Source of the DNA: Cryptomeria japonica
Lineage: Eukaryota; Streptophyta; Pinopsida; Cupressales; Cupressaceae
Length of the DNA stretch: 64,000 bases
Direction of reading: 5' to 3'
Assembly: GCF_030272615.1 (NCBI RefSeq)
Contig: NC_081408.1
Location: 311,133,118 to 311,197,117 of the forward strand
Shown here: piece by piece, positions 1 to 11,637 of the stretch
Layout of the letters: each line of letters begins with the position of its first letter
Position numbering within the stretch: position 1 is the stretch's first letter
The notes under the pieces: generated by a model
The model's input: the letters and a program-made list of their open reading frames with translations, nothing else
What the model was told of the DNA's origin: nothing
Databases searched by the model: none
Program-made: the position numbers and the translations under genes

Positions 1-2217
1 AATAGGTTAAACTCAGTTTCTAACCTATGTATTAAGAGTGCCTATGATATGGTAAATGATAATGATAGAATAGACATATGTGAATGGCTCAAAGATGAGT
101 TGATAGACAATTTGGGTAAGATCAAAAGAGACAAAAAGGGGACATTCAGATTTGGAAACTTACTTGTTTGTTTGATGCTCTACATAACCAAACAAGTACC
201 TGGTATTGGTGCTAGAGATTTTGGATTTGATATACCGGTAAGAAAACAACTATTAGAACTATTAATGGGAGAGAACAGGGAGAAAAACATAAATGAGCAT
301 TTTCAAGCATTTAAGGCTCGAGTGAAGAACAGAGTAAGACTATCACAAGCTATTGTGGATAAGTATCAAAAGGAAATTCATTTTCTGATCAAGAAAGATG
401 AAATTTGGATGGAGGCAGTTATCCCTAGAACCATCTGGGTAACTGAAATGGGCTATGAGACTGATGACAACATCATAGAAACTTATGCAAAAGCCCTCCT
501 TGAAGATCCTAAGGAACTAGAAGAGAAAGCATTTGGTAGTGCAGAAACAATTGAGAGCACTATACAATCAAGAAAAAGAGTTAAGAAGGTAGAAGCAATC
601 GTTAGAAAAGGAACCTGACAGGCAAAGGAAATCAAGGAAAATGTGCTAAAACAAACTGGTATAACTAAAAGTGAGTTGGAAGCACTTCAACCAAAAACTC
701 ACCTTTCACCGATTGGATCTTCTTTAGAAAGTGACATACCTATTGTATTCAAGAGAGTTGAGAGGAAAATAAAACCTTCACTGGCACCTTCTCCTACACT
801 AAAAAGGACAAGACAGAAGCAATAGGCAGTAAGGCCTCCAACAAAGAAGATAACTCCTAAGAAGAAGGTGAAACAAACTATTGCCCTCATTGACAAACTT
901 CTTAGCAAAATTACAAAGGATGGTAAGCTGAAGAACATCAATAAAATGTACAATACACTATCAGCTGATGATAAGGAAAGTATAGAGAAATTCTATACTT
1001 AGATATATACAAGAAATTTTTGATGCAAATTGTTGATGAAATTCCAAATGACTTGTATAGGAGATTAGAAGCTAGAAGATTATCTATTGGTGAACTAGAT
1101 AAAAAGATTAAAATTGAAAAATTACTGGCAGTGTATCCAGTTAACTCACCTAATGAAATAGACAAATTAATTAGTGAGGCTAATCGGACAATATTCTCTA
1201 CTGCTCACCGACATGTAGCATTAATGGCTGGTAGAGTAACTGAAGTATCTAATGAAACAGCTGATGGATGGGATATTTTCTTTGTGGAGAAAGAAAAGAG
1301 GAAGAATTACTCAGACCTAAAACTATCAGAGTATATCAAAAGGATAGAGACAAGGGTAAAGGCAAGGTAGGTGGACCACCAAGTTTAAAAATAACTGACA
1401 ATATGCCCCCACCTCCTTTAGATGCTCTATCGGTAGACACTACTGCAAATCAACCGACCACTGAGAGTATGGAGACTTTGGTAGAAGATAACAACCCTGA
1501 ATCAAAAATTTTGTATACTGTAAATGTAGATACTCAGGAAGTTAATGTCGTGGTTGACAAAGAGACCACTGAGGATAAGGAGAAAGATGTGACCACTGAG
1601 TCACCAACTGTAGAGGTTGAGTTAAACACAGAAAAACCTTCACAAGAAGAGCAACTGACAAAGGATACCACTGAGAAACCGATAGATATAATAGAAAAAC
1701 CATCTGAAGAACCGTTTAAGAAAAGTTCAGAGGCACAAACTGAGGAACCGACAACTGAAAGCTTAGAGAAACCATCTGAGACACATTTGGAGAAACCCAA
1801 ACTAGTACAGGTTGAAGAATAGGTACAGACAGAGACAGTACCACCCAGCCAAACTGAAAAGCCTAAAACTTTGTTTATGGAAATGCAAACTTAGACAAAC
1901 CTACCAAAGGTTGAACAAAGCAAGGAAATAACTACAACCAGTAGCATGGCTATTGTAAAAATTGTTGGACAAACATTTGGTACAACTATGACAGAATTCA
2001 GACCTACTAATGTAACAGAGGTCTTATTATATTCAATAAATAAGATCATGGAATGCAATGCACAAGCCTATAAGGCTATTGATGATACTATACCAATTCT
2101 TAAATTGATAGCACCAAAGTGCAATGTTGAGAATAAAGATTCATTAGGTCAACTAGACACATTGTCTAAGTTTATCACCAACAATCTAGTAACTGTTGAT
2201 CAAATAAATGAGGATAT
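1..2217 (+). pseudogene. Unrecognised large ORF of element X, N-terminal part
   Basis: The frame is open from the first base, so the start lies outside the window; the first in-frame Met is at 49. I do not recognise the family. About 200 residues of charged, globular-looking sequence (1-618) are followed by a Lys-rich stretch (to about 1000), a segment around 1020-1370, and a Pro/Thr/Glu-rich low-complexity stretch (about 1400-1850) with repeated TEKPSEE-like units. It is broken by TGA at 616, TAG at 823, 1000, 1820 and 1892, and by frameshifts near 1003-1019 and 1330-1370. At 2217 it is cut by a solo LTR and resumes in phase at 3035. The position just upstream of the 3' LTR suits an accessory or envelope-position ORF, but a replaced gag is also possible. 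Confidence 0.6.
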
Positions 2218-3034
2218 TGTTAGGGGTCCCACAGATACTGAGAGGGGGAGTGAATCAATATCTAACGGGTAATAAGAATTTCTTAAGTTAAAACATGCAG
2301 AACATAATATAATAGTGTACCGATATGCAAGAAATAATGCAATAAACAGAATCAAGAATATCCACATGAAAATTACACCATAACACAAGATGTTTAACAA
2401 GGAAACCCGGTGTGGGAAAAACCTTGGTGGGATTTGTGACCCACAATATTCACTCACTGGCCAATAAGAGAATATTACTTACAATAGGGGCCTGCACATG
2501 CAGGAAAGCCAACTGCCTAGAGCTCACTACTCAATGAGAAGTCACACTGACTTACAATAAGGATTATACTAATCCAATAACTTGTACTTCTTTACAATAG
2601 CATCTTCAATGCCAGATTCAGTACCGGTTCCTACTCTGTTCTTTACATATACCCTTGACCTATATTTCGCACATTAGGTCTGCCTAATATTTTCCTTTAT
2701 GCTCCTACATCACTTATACAAATGTCTACAATGATCTCCTTTATATATGAGAGTCATTTTACAATTTTCCAAGTGGGCTTACAATAATAAACAAAATATT
2801 ACATAACAAAAATCCTGTCGGCTTGCATGCCGGTATACTTGTTTTCTTTTGTGTTGGTGCTGGTGTCCTGAGTGCTAGTGTAGAGTGTGATCTGCTGATT
2901 CCGGTGCACTATCTTGTCAGTGTAATGCTTTTGTGGTATAATGTCTTATCGGTGCCATAGGATTGCAAGTTTTCCATCAATGACAAAACTTTCAATCACA
3001 TACAATGTCTCATTGGAGTGTGCATATGCCAACA
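2218..3034 (-). repeat. Solo LTR S1 of the X family, antisense
   Basis: This 817-bp block is the reverse complement of the LTR family at 3824-4609. On the minus strand it begins TGTTGGCATATGCACAC and ends CCCCTAACA. It is flanked by GATAT (2213-2217) and GATAC (3035-3039), a 5-bp target duplication with one mismatch. No internal region or second LTR is attached, so it is a solo LTR left by recombination. It interrupts the X reading frame. Confidence 0.9.
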
Positions 3035-3595
3035 GATACATTTAACGAGAGAGTGATAAAAGAAAAAGAGAAATTATTTGAGGATATTGTAAAGAAAAAC
3101 AAGGAAGAAATGGATACCCTCTTACTGGAACTTGGAGAAATAATCTATGACTTCAAGAAACTGTACAGAGATACTTGCAAAACAAATGTCTTAACAAAGG
3201 ATCTTGACAAGGAGATCAGCAAAGCTCAAGAGAAGTTAAATAATATTGCTGACAATTTGATTGGAACATCAGATTCATTTTTGGAATTAGAAAAGAAAAT
3301 TGCAGAGCAGGAAGAGAAAATCAAGAAATTGGAGAAAGACAAACAGGGAATAAAGGATAAGGCAAAGGACTTAAAATGCAGACTTAGTCCAGGACTAGAG
3401 TATCTTATTTCCTTGAGAAAAGAAATATCTGAGGATCTAGTTCCCGAACTGAAGACATCAGAAGAGAAAATGCACATACTCACTGGTATAGTGCAGAGAA
3501 CACAAGAGGCAATAAAAGATTGCAAAACATTTAGCACTGGCATAAATTTAGTTTTGACAGATATCTTTCATATTGTAACCCATCGGTTACAATAA
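3035..3595 (+). pseudogene. Unrecognised ORF of element X, coiled-coil C-terminal part
   Basis: This is the continuation of the X reading frame after the solo LTR. Discounting the insertion and one copy of the target duplication, the frame is the same on both sides. The roughly 185 residues are rich in Glu, Lys and Leu with heptad-like spacing across nearly the whole length, which predicts a long coiled coil; a short hydrophobic tail precedes the stop at 3593-3595. No membrane anchor or enzyme motif is visible. A Met at 3005 inside the solo LTR opens the frame but is not the native start. Confidence 0.6.
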
Positions 3596-3823
3596 TCCAA
3601 ACAAGACTCCACTGACAGTGAATGACAACCTTTGTCATTGATGTCAAAGGGGGAGTAGTGGGAAGAGAAAAATGGTCAGAAGGAAAATGGTCAGAAGGAA
3701 GGGACTTCATCTGCTCAGGGGGAGCATACAGTTTTGGTAAGACAATTTTGGCAGACTATTTTTGGATATCATTTTGGACACTTTTTTCTCATGAGTGTTG
3801 CCATCAATGCCAAAGGGGGAGAT
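3596..3823 (+). other. X polypurine tract region with two PPT-like motifs
   Basis: The stretch between the X frame and its 3' LTR is non-coding. The polypurine tract AAAGGGGGAGAT (3812-3823) directly abuts the LTR and would prime plus-strand DNA synthesis. A second, very similar motif (CATTGATGTCAAAGGGGGAG, 3637-3656) lies about 170 bases upstream. The same two-motif layout is seen in H, C, D, E and F. Confidence 0.75.
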
Positions 3824-4609
3824 TGTTGGCAAATGCACACTCTAATGAGAAATTGTAGGTGATTGAAGGTTTTGTCATTGATGGAAACCTTGCAATCATA
3901 TGATACCGGCAAGACATGTTACCGGCACTGGCAATGACAAACTCTACACCGACACACAAAACACTGACAGTGAAAGGAAGGATACCGGCACCTTGGCCGA
4001 CATGAATTTTGTTTGAAATGTATTTTGTAATTAATTGTAAAATCATTGTAAGCTGACATGGCGAGTTGTAATATGACTCACATATGTATGAGACCATTTT
4101 GTAATAGGAAAGAATGTGTGATAGGATGCGAGATAAGCAAACCTAATATGTGAATTATAGGTTAAGGGTTTATGTATGTAGTAGAGCTTAAACCGGTACT
4201 GGATCTAGCATAGCAGATGCTAATCTGAAGCAATACAAGACATTGGATTAATATAATCCATTTTTGTAAGTCAGTGTGACTTCTTTTGTAATTGAGCAGT
4301 GAGCTCTAGGTACTTGGCCTTCCTGCATGTGCAGGCCCCTATTGTAAGAGTAATATTCCCTTATTGGCCAGTAAGTGAATATTGTGGGTCACAAATCCCA
4401 TCGAGGTTTTTCCCACACTGGGTTTCCTCATTAAAATACTATGTTATGGTGTGCTTCTCATGTGGTTATTGTTATTCTTGTTTACTGCATTATTTCTTGT
4501 TTACTGGTACATAGTTTTAATATGCTTTTCATATTTTAAGTCAAGTAAATTTATAAACCGGTTAGATACTGATTTACCCCCGCTCTCAGTATCTTTGGGA
4601 ATCCTAACA
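3824..4609 (+). repeat. 3' LTR of element X
   Basis: The 786-bp LTR starts TGTTGGCAAATGCACAC right after the polypurine tract and ends GGAATCCTAACA. Its identity is confirmed by alignment by eye with the inverted solo LTR at 2218-3034 at both ends. Short open frames across its 3' half (4299-4651) are not genes. Confidence 0.9.
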
Positions 4610-4614
4610 ATCAA

Positions 4615-6133
4615 ATCATCTGACAAACCTCTAGATACCATCCATCCCTAGTAACCACTGCAATATACGATCTCTCAAATCTGTGCTCATAGATGTGGAG
4701 TATACCTCATGTCATCTCCTACTCAAGGCATCTGCAACTATGTTCTATTTACCCTTGATGTAGTGGACATCAAAATCATATTCGCATAGAAACTCCATCC
4801 ATCTCCTCTGACGGGCATTAATATTAGGTTGGGTGAAGATGTACTGCAAACTCTGATGGTCTTAATGAAGCTTGAAATGATGACCCAAAAGGAAGTGTCT
4901 CCACCTCACAAGTGCATGTACTACTGCTACTAGCTCTAGGTTGTGCATAGGGTAGTTAAGCTCATGAGTCTTAAGCTTCCTAGACTCATAAGCTATAACT
5001 CGACCCTCCTGCATAAGGAATACTCCTAATCCATCCAAAGAAGCATCTGTGCATACCATGAAATCGGTCGTGGGATCTGGCACAATAAGAATAGGTGCAC
5101 TAGTGAGTGCCTTTTTCAGATCCTGAAAAGCCCTTTCACACCTTTCTGTCCACTCAAATTTCTTTCCCTTTTTCTGGAGGGATGTAATGGGATGTGCAAC
5201 TCTGGAAAATCCCTCAATGAAGCATCTATAGTACCTTGTTAGACCCATGAAGCTCCTGACCTCTGTGACATTGGTTGGTGCTGGCCAATCCATAATAGCT
5301 CTGATCTTTGATGGGTCAACTGAGATCCCATCACCAAATATCACATGCCTAAGGTACTTGACCTCTAATCTAAAGAAAGCACACTTCGACAGACTATCGT
5401 ACAAATGATTGTCCCTCAAACACTACAAAACCTGCCTCAAATGCTCCTCATGTTCCTTCTCATTCTTAGAATATATCAATATGTCATCAAGGAACACAAC
5501 CACAAATTGGTCGAGGAAAGTGTGGAATACCCCACTCATGAGACTCATGAATATAGCTGGAGCATTTGTAAGACCAAAAGGGACGACGGTGAACTCATAG
5601 TGGCCATACCTGGTATGAAATGCAGTCTTGTGGATATCACTCTCCATAATCCTCAGCTCATGATACCCTAACTTCATATCCATTTTGGAAAACACTTTAG
5701 CACCTTGAAGCTAATCAAACAAATCATTGATCCTGGGAAAGGGATAATGGTTCTTGATGGTTATTTTGTTCAGCTACCTATAATCCATTAATAACCGAAG
5801 GGACCCGTCCTTCTTCACGAAGATGACTGGTGCACCCTAAGGGGAGACACTAGGATGAATGTGATCCTTCTCTAAGAGTTCTGCAAGTTGCATCTTGAGC
5901 TTATTAAGCTCATGTGTGGTCATCCTATAAGGTGCTCTCGAAACTGGCTTGACTCCTGGTACAAGATCTATGTGGAAGTCAATCTCTCTGCTAGGTGGCA
6001 TACCCAGTAGCTCGGCTGGAAACACATCTGCAAACTCTTCAAGGATGGGATGATCATCCAGGGAAGGATCCTTCTCATTTTCTTCCTCTCTATCACTGAT
6101 GGTGATAGAAAACAACTGAAATCCCTTTTGCAT
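4615..6133 (-). pseudogene. G pol: reverse transcriptase and RNase H (3' truncated by X)
   Basis: On the minus strand this reads from the RT N-terminus (6133, a VPGVKPVSRAPYRM-like entry), through [11 protein letters not shown] and the active site [11 protein letters not shown] (about 5470-5495), to the RT thumb and the RNase H region with [13 protein letters not shown] and a tail ending near 4690 in IVADALSRR. RT would copy element RNA into DNA and RNase H would remove the RNA. Most of the stretch is in one frame, broken by stops near 5700 and 5420 and at 4864. The coding sequence ends where element X was inserted, so integrase is not in view. The catalytic Asp pair of RT is retained. Confidence 0.85.
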
Positions 6134-6145
6134 ACTCCACTTAAG

Positions 6146-6660
6146 CTACATAGCGAAAATCATACGAAGAGACACGGGCCTTTGAATCCCAGTGATTACT
6201 ATGGGAGCATCATGATCATCCTCACACTGGATCTTTTTCAGGCGACAATCCATCTTGGCTCTATGGGCGTAAAGCCAATCCATGCCAAGTATGATGCCAT
6301 AAGATCCAAGTGGTGTAACTCTAAGGTCTACTAAGGTGGTGGTATTACAAATCTGGAGCTGACATCCCCTAACCTTAGAATCCACTAACACTCTAGCCCC
6401 TGAAGCTAACTCCACTTCCCAACTGACACCTTGCCTAACTGCCACTAGCCTGCAATGCTCCACAACCAATGGAGATATAAAGGAGTCAATAACTCCTAAG
6501 TCAAACAATATAGAAATACTTATACCTCTAACCATACCTACAACCTCAATAACTATGGCCAAGTCCTCTACCTGGCAGTTGTCAACCGCTGCGAAGACTT
6601 TATGGGACTTACCCATATCTCCAACTATAGGCTTTGATGCTGCCATCCGCTGACTACCTA
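6146..6660 (-). pseudogene. G aspartic protease region
   Basis: The minus-strand frame shows the retroviral-type protease core after the zinc knuckle. The segment GISISILFDLGVIDSFIS corresponds to the usual D-[ST]-G-A active-site loop, and the flap-to-C-terminus segment LGSYGIILGMDWLYAHRA is the classic ILGMDWL motif. The active-site triplet reads D-L-G instead of D-[ST]-G, so this copy is probably inactive. It is in phase with the RT block (6133 and 6700 are in the same frame) with only stops between. Confidence 0.8.
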
Positions 6661-7966
6661 CCATCTGACCTTGCAGACACTCTCTCACCATGTGCCCCAT
6701 GGCTCCACATGTGAAACAAGCACCGCGTGCCTGAAACTATGTGCCCTGAGGCCTAGAGAAAGCTTGCCCACCTATTCTGCTCGAACCACTATACCCACTC
6801 CTGGAGGACTACTGAGCCTGTGTCGGAGGTGTGTAAGTACCCTGTGCTCTCTAGTCGTGCCTAGGACCCTATGAATGCCACTGCTAGGGCTTGGAGCTCT
6901 ACTGTCCCTAAAGGGACCTCTGCCTCTGATTTTGCTGTGACTGCTATGGAGGAGGGGATTTAAAGGACCCTGATGCATTTCTGTGGTTGCCTTTCCAGTG
7001 GGGTTTCTGAAACCCGAAATACTGGGGTGCTGGGTTTTGGTTCTAAAACCGATCCCTCGTGTCCTATGGCCTAACTTGAATCTCCTCGGCTATCAAGGCC
7101 TTCTCCATGGCAAGCCGAAGGCTCCTTGGAGTGGCCATCCTCACCGATCCTGCTATCTCGATGTTCAGTCCCCTGATAAAATGATTAACAAGAAGCTTCT
7201 CATCCTTCAGGTAATCCACATATGGTAGGAGCTCAATGAACTTACTCTCATACTGGGTCACTGAGAGACCCTTCTTCTGGAGGTCATGGAACTCATCTAT
7301 CCTATGTTACCTGAAGTGCTCCAATAGGTATCTCTCCCTAAACCTCTCTGTAAAGATCTCCCATGTGAGGGTGTCTGCAACTAGGCCACACTTGTATTCC
7401 TCCTGTCTCCACCACGTGGAGGTCGTCCCTCTCAAAAGGTGAACTGCTACTTGTGCCCTCAGATTGCTTTTGTAAGAATGCTATGCAAAGCACCGATCTA
7501 GGCTCAAAATTCAAGCCTCAGCTTCTACCCCGTCAGTAGATCCCCCAAAAGATGGTGGCTGGAGGCACAAAACCTCTCTGATCAGATCCGTTGGATCTCA
7601 ACATGCCCTCTCAATATAAACAGGTGTGGCTATTGGAGGTGGTCTGGGTAGATGAATGGACTCAGGCTCATGCTCAGCCTAGCCCTCTAAGGGATTAGGA
7701 GGTGGACTCCTACTCCATTCCCTAACTACTGATCAATGGCTCCCTGAGTTCTGGTTTTTTGCATGATGGTCGACTGCTGGAAGCCTATCTTGAACTATCC
7801 CACTCAGGTTTTGAAGTGCTAATAAGATGTCTTGGTTTGGGTCAATCGGTGGTTTGGGAGGGGCCTCTCAATTCCCTTCTGGAACTAGTTCCTCCCTATG
7901 AACATCTTTGCATGCCACATGTGTATGCCTAGGACCCCTTCCATGCTTGCGAGCTTGTCGCATAGT
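6661..7966 (-). pseudogene. G gag (capsid and CCHC nucleocapsid)
   Basis: Gag begins on the minus strand near 7965 (M-R-Q-A-R-K-H-G) about 120 bases after the primer site and is badly broken by stops and at least one frameshift. A capsid segment at 7064-7261 (MTQYESKFIELLPYVDYL, then RGLNIEIA) matches the Retrotrans_gag pattern. One complete zinc knuckle, CFTCGAMGHMVREC, lies at 6677-6718, and a Gly/Arg/Ser-rich linker is at 6780-6980. Gag would form the particle and package RNA. Confidence 0.75.
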
Positions 7967-8087
7967 TGGATGCATCCTTATGAGAAAATAAAATAAAATA
8001 AAATAAAAAATAATTTTTGGAGAAAAATTTAATTAATTAAATAATTAAAGTGAAACGTAATGGAGAAAGGTTCCTAGTGTTAGAAAC

Positions 8088-8105
8088 CTTGCTCTAATAC
8101 CAAAA
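8088..8105 (-). other. G primer-binding site (initiator tRNA-Met type)
   Basis: Read on the minus strand, directly after the LTR end and a few T bases, is TGGTATTAGAGCAAGG. This is close to the usual initiator-Met primer site TGGTATCAGAGC. It fixes the LTR boundary at 8106 and the element's orientation. Confidence 0.85.
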
Positions 8106-9037
8106 TGTCGTGCCCAAACTTTTGGGCAAAAATAGAACAACAATTTTTTTTTTTTTGACAACATAAACTCACAAAATAATCTACATTTAAAATGAAATCA
8201 ATTAATTTTTGTCTTAACTAAGGTGTAAATAGAAGTGTTTACTAAAGCTAGAAAGATTAACTCCATCAATGAAGTGATAATACTTAATGAAGACTAATTA
8301 TTCCCTAAGAGGGTCATCGCAATTTAATTAGTTAATTTAATCAACCTAATTAATTTGCCGCTAATTAAAGTCGGGGGATATTTAAATATCTCAATTGCAT
8401 TTAAAACTTTCCAGACTAAAAATAATGATAATGCTATCTTAAATTTAAAATTAATTAATTGGGCGCATGCCAATTCATTATTTAAATTTAACCAATAAGG
8501 TTACAAATTCAATAATGTCATTTGCCAAATAAATCTAATTTAACTATAGCCAATTTTAATTCCCCTAAACCTTCAAATTTCGACTATTAAATAATTTGGC
8601 TAAAATTGGCCTCATAGGCTAAAAATTCGTATAAAATAATTAATAATTTTCATTTACAAATTTCCCCCAAATTAAATTTAACTTGATGTCCACATTTAAT
8701 TAAATACAAAAATTATCTATGAAATATCCTTATTAATAATCCTTGATAAAATTACGTCAATAATTGCGATATTAGAACTATATAAAATTAATCCCCCAAT
8801 TTAATTTCAGCTAAAAGTGAAAGGGGTCTAATTATTACTTAAGCGTTCATTAATATTTATTAATAAAATCAAATCAAATTGGTTTCAACTTAACCTCATA
8901 TATATTTATATATGGTGTTAAATTAAATAATCCCGTTATACCAACTAATTATAATGCTACAACTTACACCAAAAACCCTAAATTTAAAAGTTATAATAAA
9001 AACTATAATTCAAATCTCTCTTTTATTTTTATATGCT

Positions 9038-9126
9038 AACCCTAACCCGAATATGGGCTAGGGTTGCATTACTAATATACTTTTATTATTTAAATGCTAA
9101 CCCTAACCCAAAATTGGGTTAGGGTT
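9038..9126. repeat. Duplicated telomere-like palindrome in G LTR
   Basis: Two tandem copies of an inverted repeat occur. The right one (9099-9126) has 13-bp arms AACCCTAACCCAA / TTGGGTTAGGGTT around a 2-base centre. The left one (9038-9065) has the same core with a substitution. They are separated by AT-rich sequence that is also duplicated. Each could form a hairpin. They are not telomere arrays. Confidence 0.85.
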
Positions 9127-9184
9127 TCATTTTTATCAACTAAAATTCTTTTATTTTCACTTTGTTTTAGTCTCTAGGGTTTTG

Positions 9185-9606
9185 TGTGTGTGTGTTGCAG
9201 GGTGCAGTGGAGGCGGCGGCCAAAATGGAGGCAGGGTGATGGAGCCACCCAAAGGGAAGCTGCAGAGGGGATTCGAAGTGGGTGGCAGGTATCATGGAGC
9301 TCCCCATAGGGAACGGCCGTAGCCAAGCCCTGCAGGTCACAACCCACAGTGCGGCTGTTGCCGCCACTGTGGGATGCCACCCACAGCGAGTGGTTGAAGC
9401 CGCTACCCTCGTGGGTTGCAGCCGCCACTGGGGGACACCACCCACAGGGAACAGTCGAGCTGCTTCCCTTGTGGGTTGTGGCCCACTGTGTGGGTAGGCC
9501 ACCCTGAGGGTCTCCCCACAGAGGTCGAAGCCCAAGTATTTTTTTGTCATTTTTTTTTTAAATATATTAAAAATATAAGTATATATATATATATAAATAT
9601 ATATAT
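9185..9606. repeat. GC-rich repeat island and TA microsatellite in G LTR
   Basis: Bases 9185-9530 are sharply richer in G and C than the surroundings and hold about three degenerate units of roughly 60 bp built on ACCCACAG...CTTGTGGGTTG. A short GT run precedes it (9185-9197) and a TA-rich tract follows (9575-9606). Overlapping open frames exist on both strands but share no recognisable motif, so I do not call a gene. Confidence 0.6.
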
Positions 9607-9971
9607 CTCCAGGATTGGGGTTTTTTTTTAATCTCCCTTTTAAAAAAAAAATATGCAGGACAAAAACAGAGTATAGGCAGCATAGAATAGATACACATTC
9701 ATTTCTTTTTTTGTGTGTAAAATGTGATCTAGTTAACATGTATACAAATATTCATTTTGCTAGATTAAATAGATTTATATTATGCAACATTAACAACATT
9801 ATGACTGTTAGTTTTAATAGTTTGATAAATATATCAACCAATTCATTTCCTCTTTTAAAATTAGATATAGATCTATTTGCAATTTCTAGTTTTCTGAGTC
9901 TATGTAAATATATATTTTCTTTAAAAAAAAAACACATAACAACAGACTTTCTAAACTAACTGATTTATTTA

Positions 9972-9976
9972 ACAAC
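9972..9976. repeat. Left target-site duplication of T
   Basis: ACAAC here is repeated exactly at 22676-22680 on the other side of element T. This proves that T is one complete insertion. Confidence 0.95.
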
Positions 9977-11634
9977 TGTAACGTCATAAATTGTACGCAC
10001 TTGCTAAAGCAGTACAATTTAACACCTAGTTTAGCACCCGCCTTGGCGCAGTTGCATTTTGCATTACATTTCCCCTTTAGCACTTAATTAATCAAATTAA
10101 TTAGGTCTAAAGGTTCTATTTCATCATTTTCCACATCATAAAGTCAGGCCCTTTCATTAAAGCGTGCCCTTTTCATTTTATTCCTCCAATACATCACTTA
10201 ATCAAAAACCCTAATTAGGCCCTATTCTGAGCTTGGGGGCTTGATTTCGGGGGTCAAAACATCTCGAAATCACCTGTAACTTCAGGATTCTCTCTAAAAT
10301 CATCATATCTGACGACCCTGAAAATTTGGTGAAAAGTTGTCAGGACTATGGCGCCCGGAGTGCACACGGTCCGGGACATTTTTCCCAAAATTTTAGGAGC
10401 GCGATTCAATCACAAAATAAAGCTTAACCCCAAGAAATTGGCGGGATATTCAATCTCTAGGTCGGCCAAAAGTTGGAATTAAGACCTAGGGTTTCATACA
10501 TAAGAGCTCTCTTTCTTCATTAGAGAGGATCCGAATTTTGTTTTCAGAAACCTCATATGCAGCGAAAGAGCAGATCTTGGAAGACTTCAACAACATTCAA
10601 CATCCCTCTATCAAGCATTCATCAATTCCATTCATCCATTTAGGGCTTGGAAGACATTGAAGAACAATAGGAGATTACCAACTGAAGATTGGCTTGTACC
10701 TCTCCATTGGGGGTTGGGTATGATTTCATGTTATTTTCATGTCTTTGCATAAGCTTCAATATATCATTTATTCATGCTTTAGATCACTTTACATCTTGAT
10801 TTAGAGCATTTACATTATCATTAACAAGCAATTAGGGTTTACTTTCTAGGTTGCTCTAGTTTGCTTACTTGCATTTTAGATCTTGCACACACACAAGGTC
10901 TGCACACACATTACTTTTACAATACAACTTGGCTATTCGTGGAGGTGAAAATCACCGAAGCGGGGGTTTGACTAAGGCAAAACCCTATATAGCCGCTCAA
11001 ACACCTTTTTCAGATATAAGTGCAGGTTTCGAAACTCGGACGACGCTGCAGGTTGCAGATCCGAAAAAAGCAAGTCGAGACAGCACCCCACACCAAATTG
11101 CAGAGTAGAATACTAGGATAGGGGTGTGGGGTGCCCTGGTCCTGTCAGGACAGGGGCACTGGGTGCCTTGGTATCTGGGATAGAGGCGCTGGGCGCCCTG
11201 GTCCTCCTGACAGACAGGATTTCAGACAGTTTCCAGAGTGCAAAACAGCGGTTTTAGGTGCAGTTTCAGGTGCAGAATCAGGATAGTGGCGCCCACGCCC
11301 CCGTCCCGAACATTTTTAGTCAAATTTTGACTCTGGGTACGCATCTGCATTCTTGTTTTATCCTTTTGTTTACAGCTTTCCATTGTTTAAGTTCAATTCT
11401 GCAATCTTGTTATTGGTTCATACTTGCATTCTAGGGTTAGGAATTGGACTTGCATAATCTTACCTTTCAATTACAACAAAGGAATAGAAACCCTAATAGG
11501 TAGCCCATGGCTCTCTCTTTCACAAAAAGAAGTAGCCAATTCTGTGATACCTCTAGACTCTTTCGTATTCCGTAATGTGTGACAAGAGGTAGGATTAGGA
11601 CATGATAACCTAGTCTCGCTTTTTCCCTCACACA
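9977..11634 (+). repeat. 5' LTR of T
   Basis: The LTR starts TGTAACGTCATAAATTG and ends TTTCCCTCACACA, three bases before the primer site. It matches 21029-22675 along its whole length; the 11-bp length difference equals one extra block (CCCCCGTCCCG) near 11300. It contains a GC-rich set of repeats with the core GGCGCCC (about 11120-11215 and 10350). Small open frames inside it are not genes. Confidence 0.97.
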
Positions 11635-11637
11635 TTT

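Larger units (their letters stand above)
1..4609 (+). mobile_element. LTR element X, right part only
   Basis: This is the 3' part of a plus-strand LTR retrotransposon whose left end lies before the window. In order it holds a large decayed reading frame (1-3595, cut by a solo LTR), a polypurine tract and a complete 3' LTR (3824-4609). The right end sits inside the RNase H region of gypsy element G, and the flanking bases ATCAA (4610-4614) are the expected half of a target duplication whose partner is outside the window. No gag or pol domain is visible in this part. The LTR and polypurine style (TGTTGGC start, AAAGGGGGAGAT before it) matches the copia elements of the right half, so X is probably copia-derived or copia-dependent; that is inference. 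Confidence 0.8.
8106..9976 (-). repeat. G 5' LTR, 3' part (up to the T insertion)
   Basis: On the minus strand this part ends ...GGGCACGACA immediately before the primer site. It is AT-rich and non-coding. It contains a duplicated telomere-like palindrome (9038-9126), a GC-rich repeat island (9185-9530) and a TA-rich microsatellite (9575-9606). T is inserted at 9976. The other half of this LTR is taken to be 22681-25269, which would make it about 4.46 kb long. That length is inference from the structural ends; I have no second copy to align. Confidence 0.6.

Noticed and set aside
4299-4651. Hydrophobic open frames that resemble a membrane protein
   Set aside because: They fall in the end of the X LTR and cross its boundary into G; similar Phe/Leu-rich frames arise from the same sequence in other LTR copies.
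9038-9126. Possible interstitial telomere array
   Set aside because: There are only two short palindromes, not tandem head-to-tail telomere units.
9167-9739. Overlapping open frames on both strands over a GC-rich patch
   Set aside because: The patch is a degenerate repeat in the G LTR; the frames have no domain and owe their length to high GC content.
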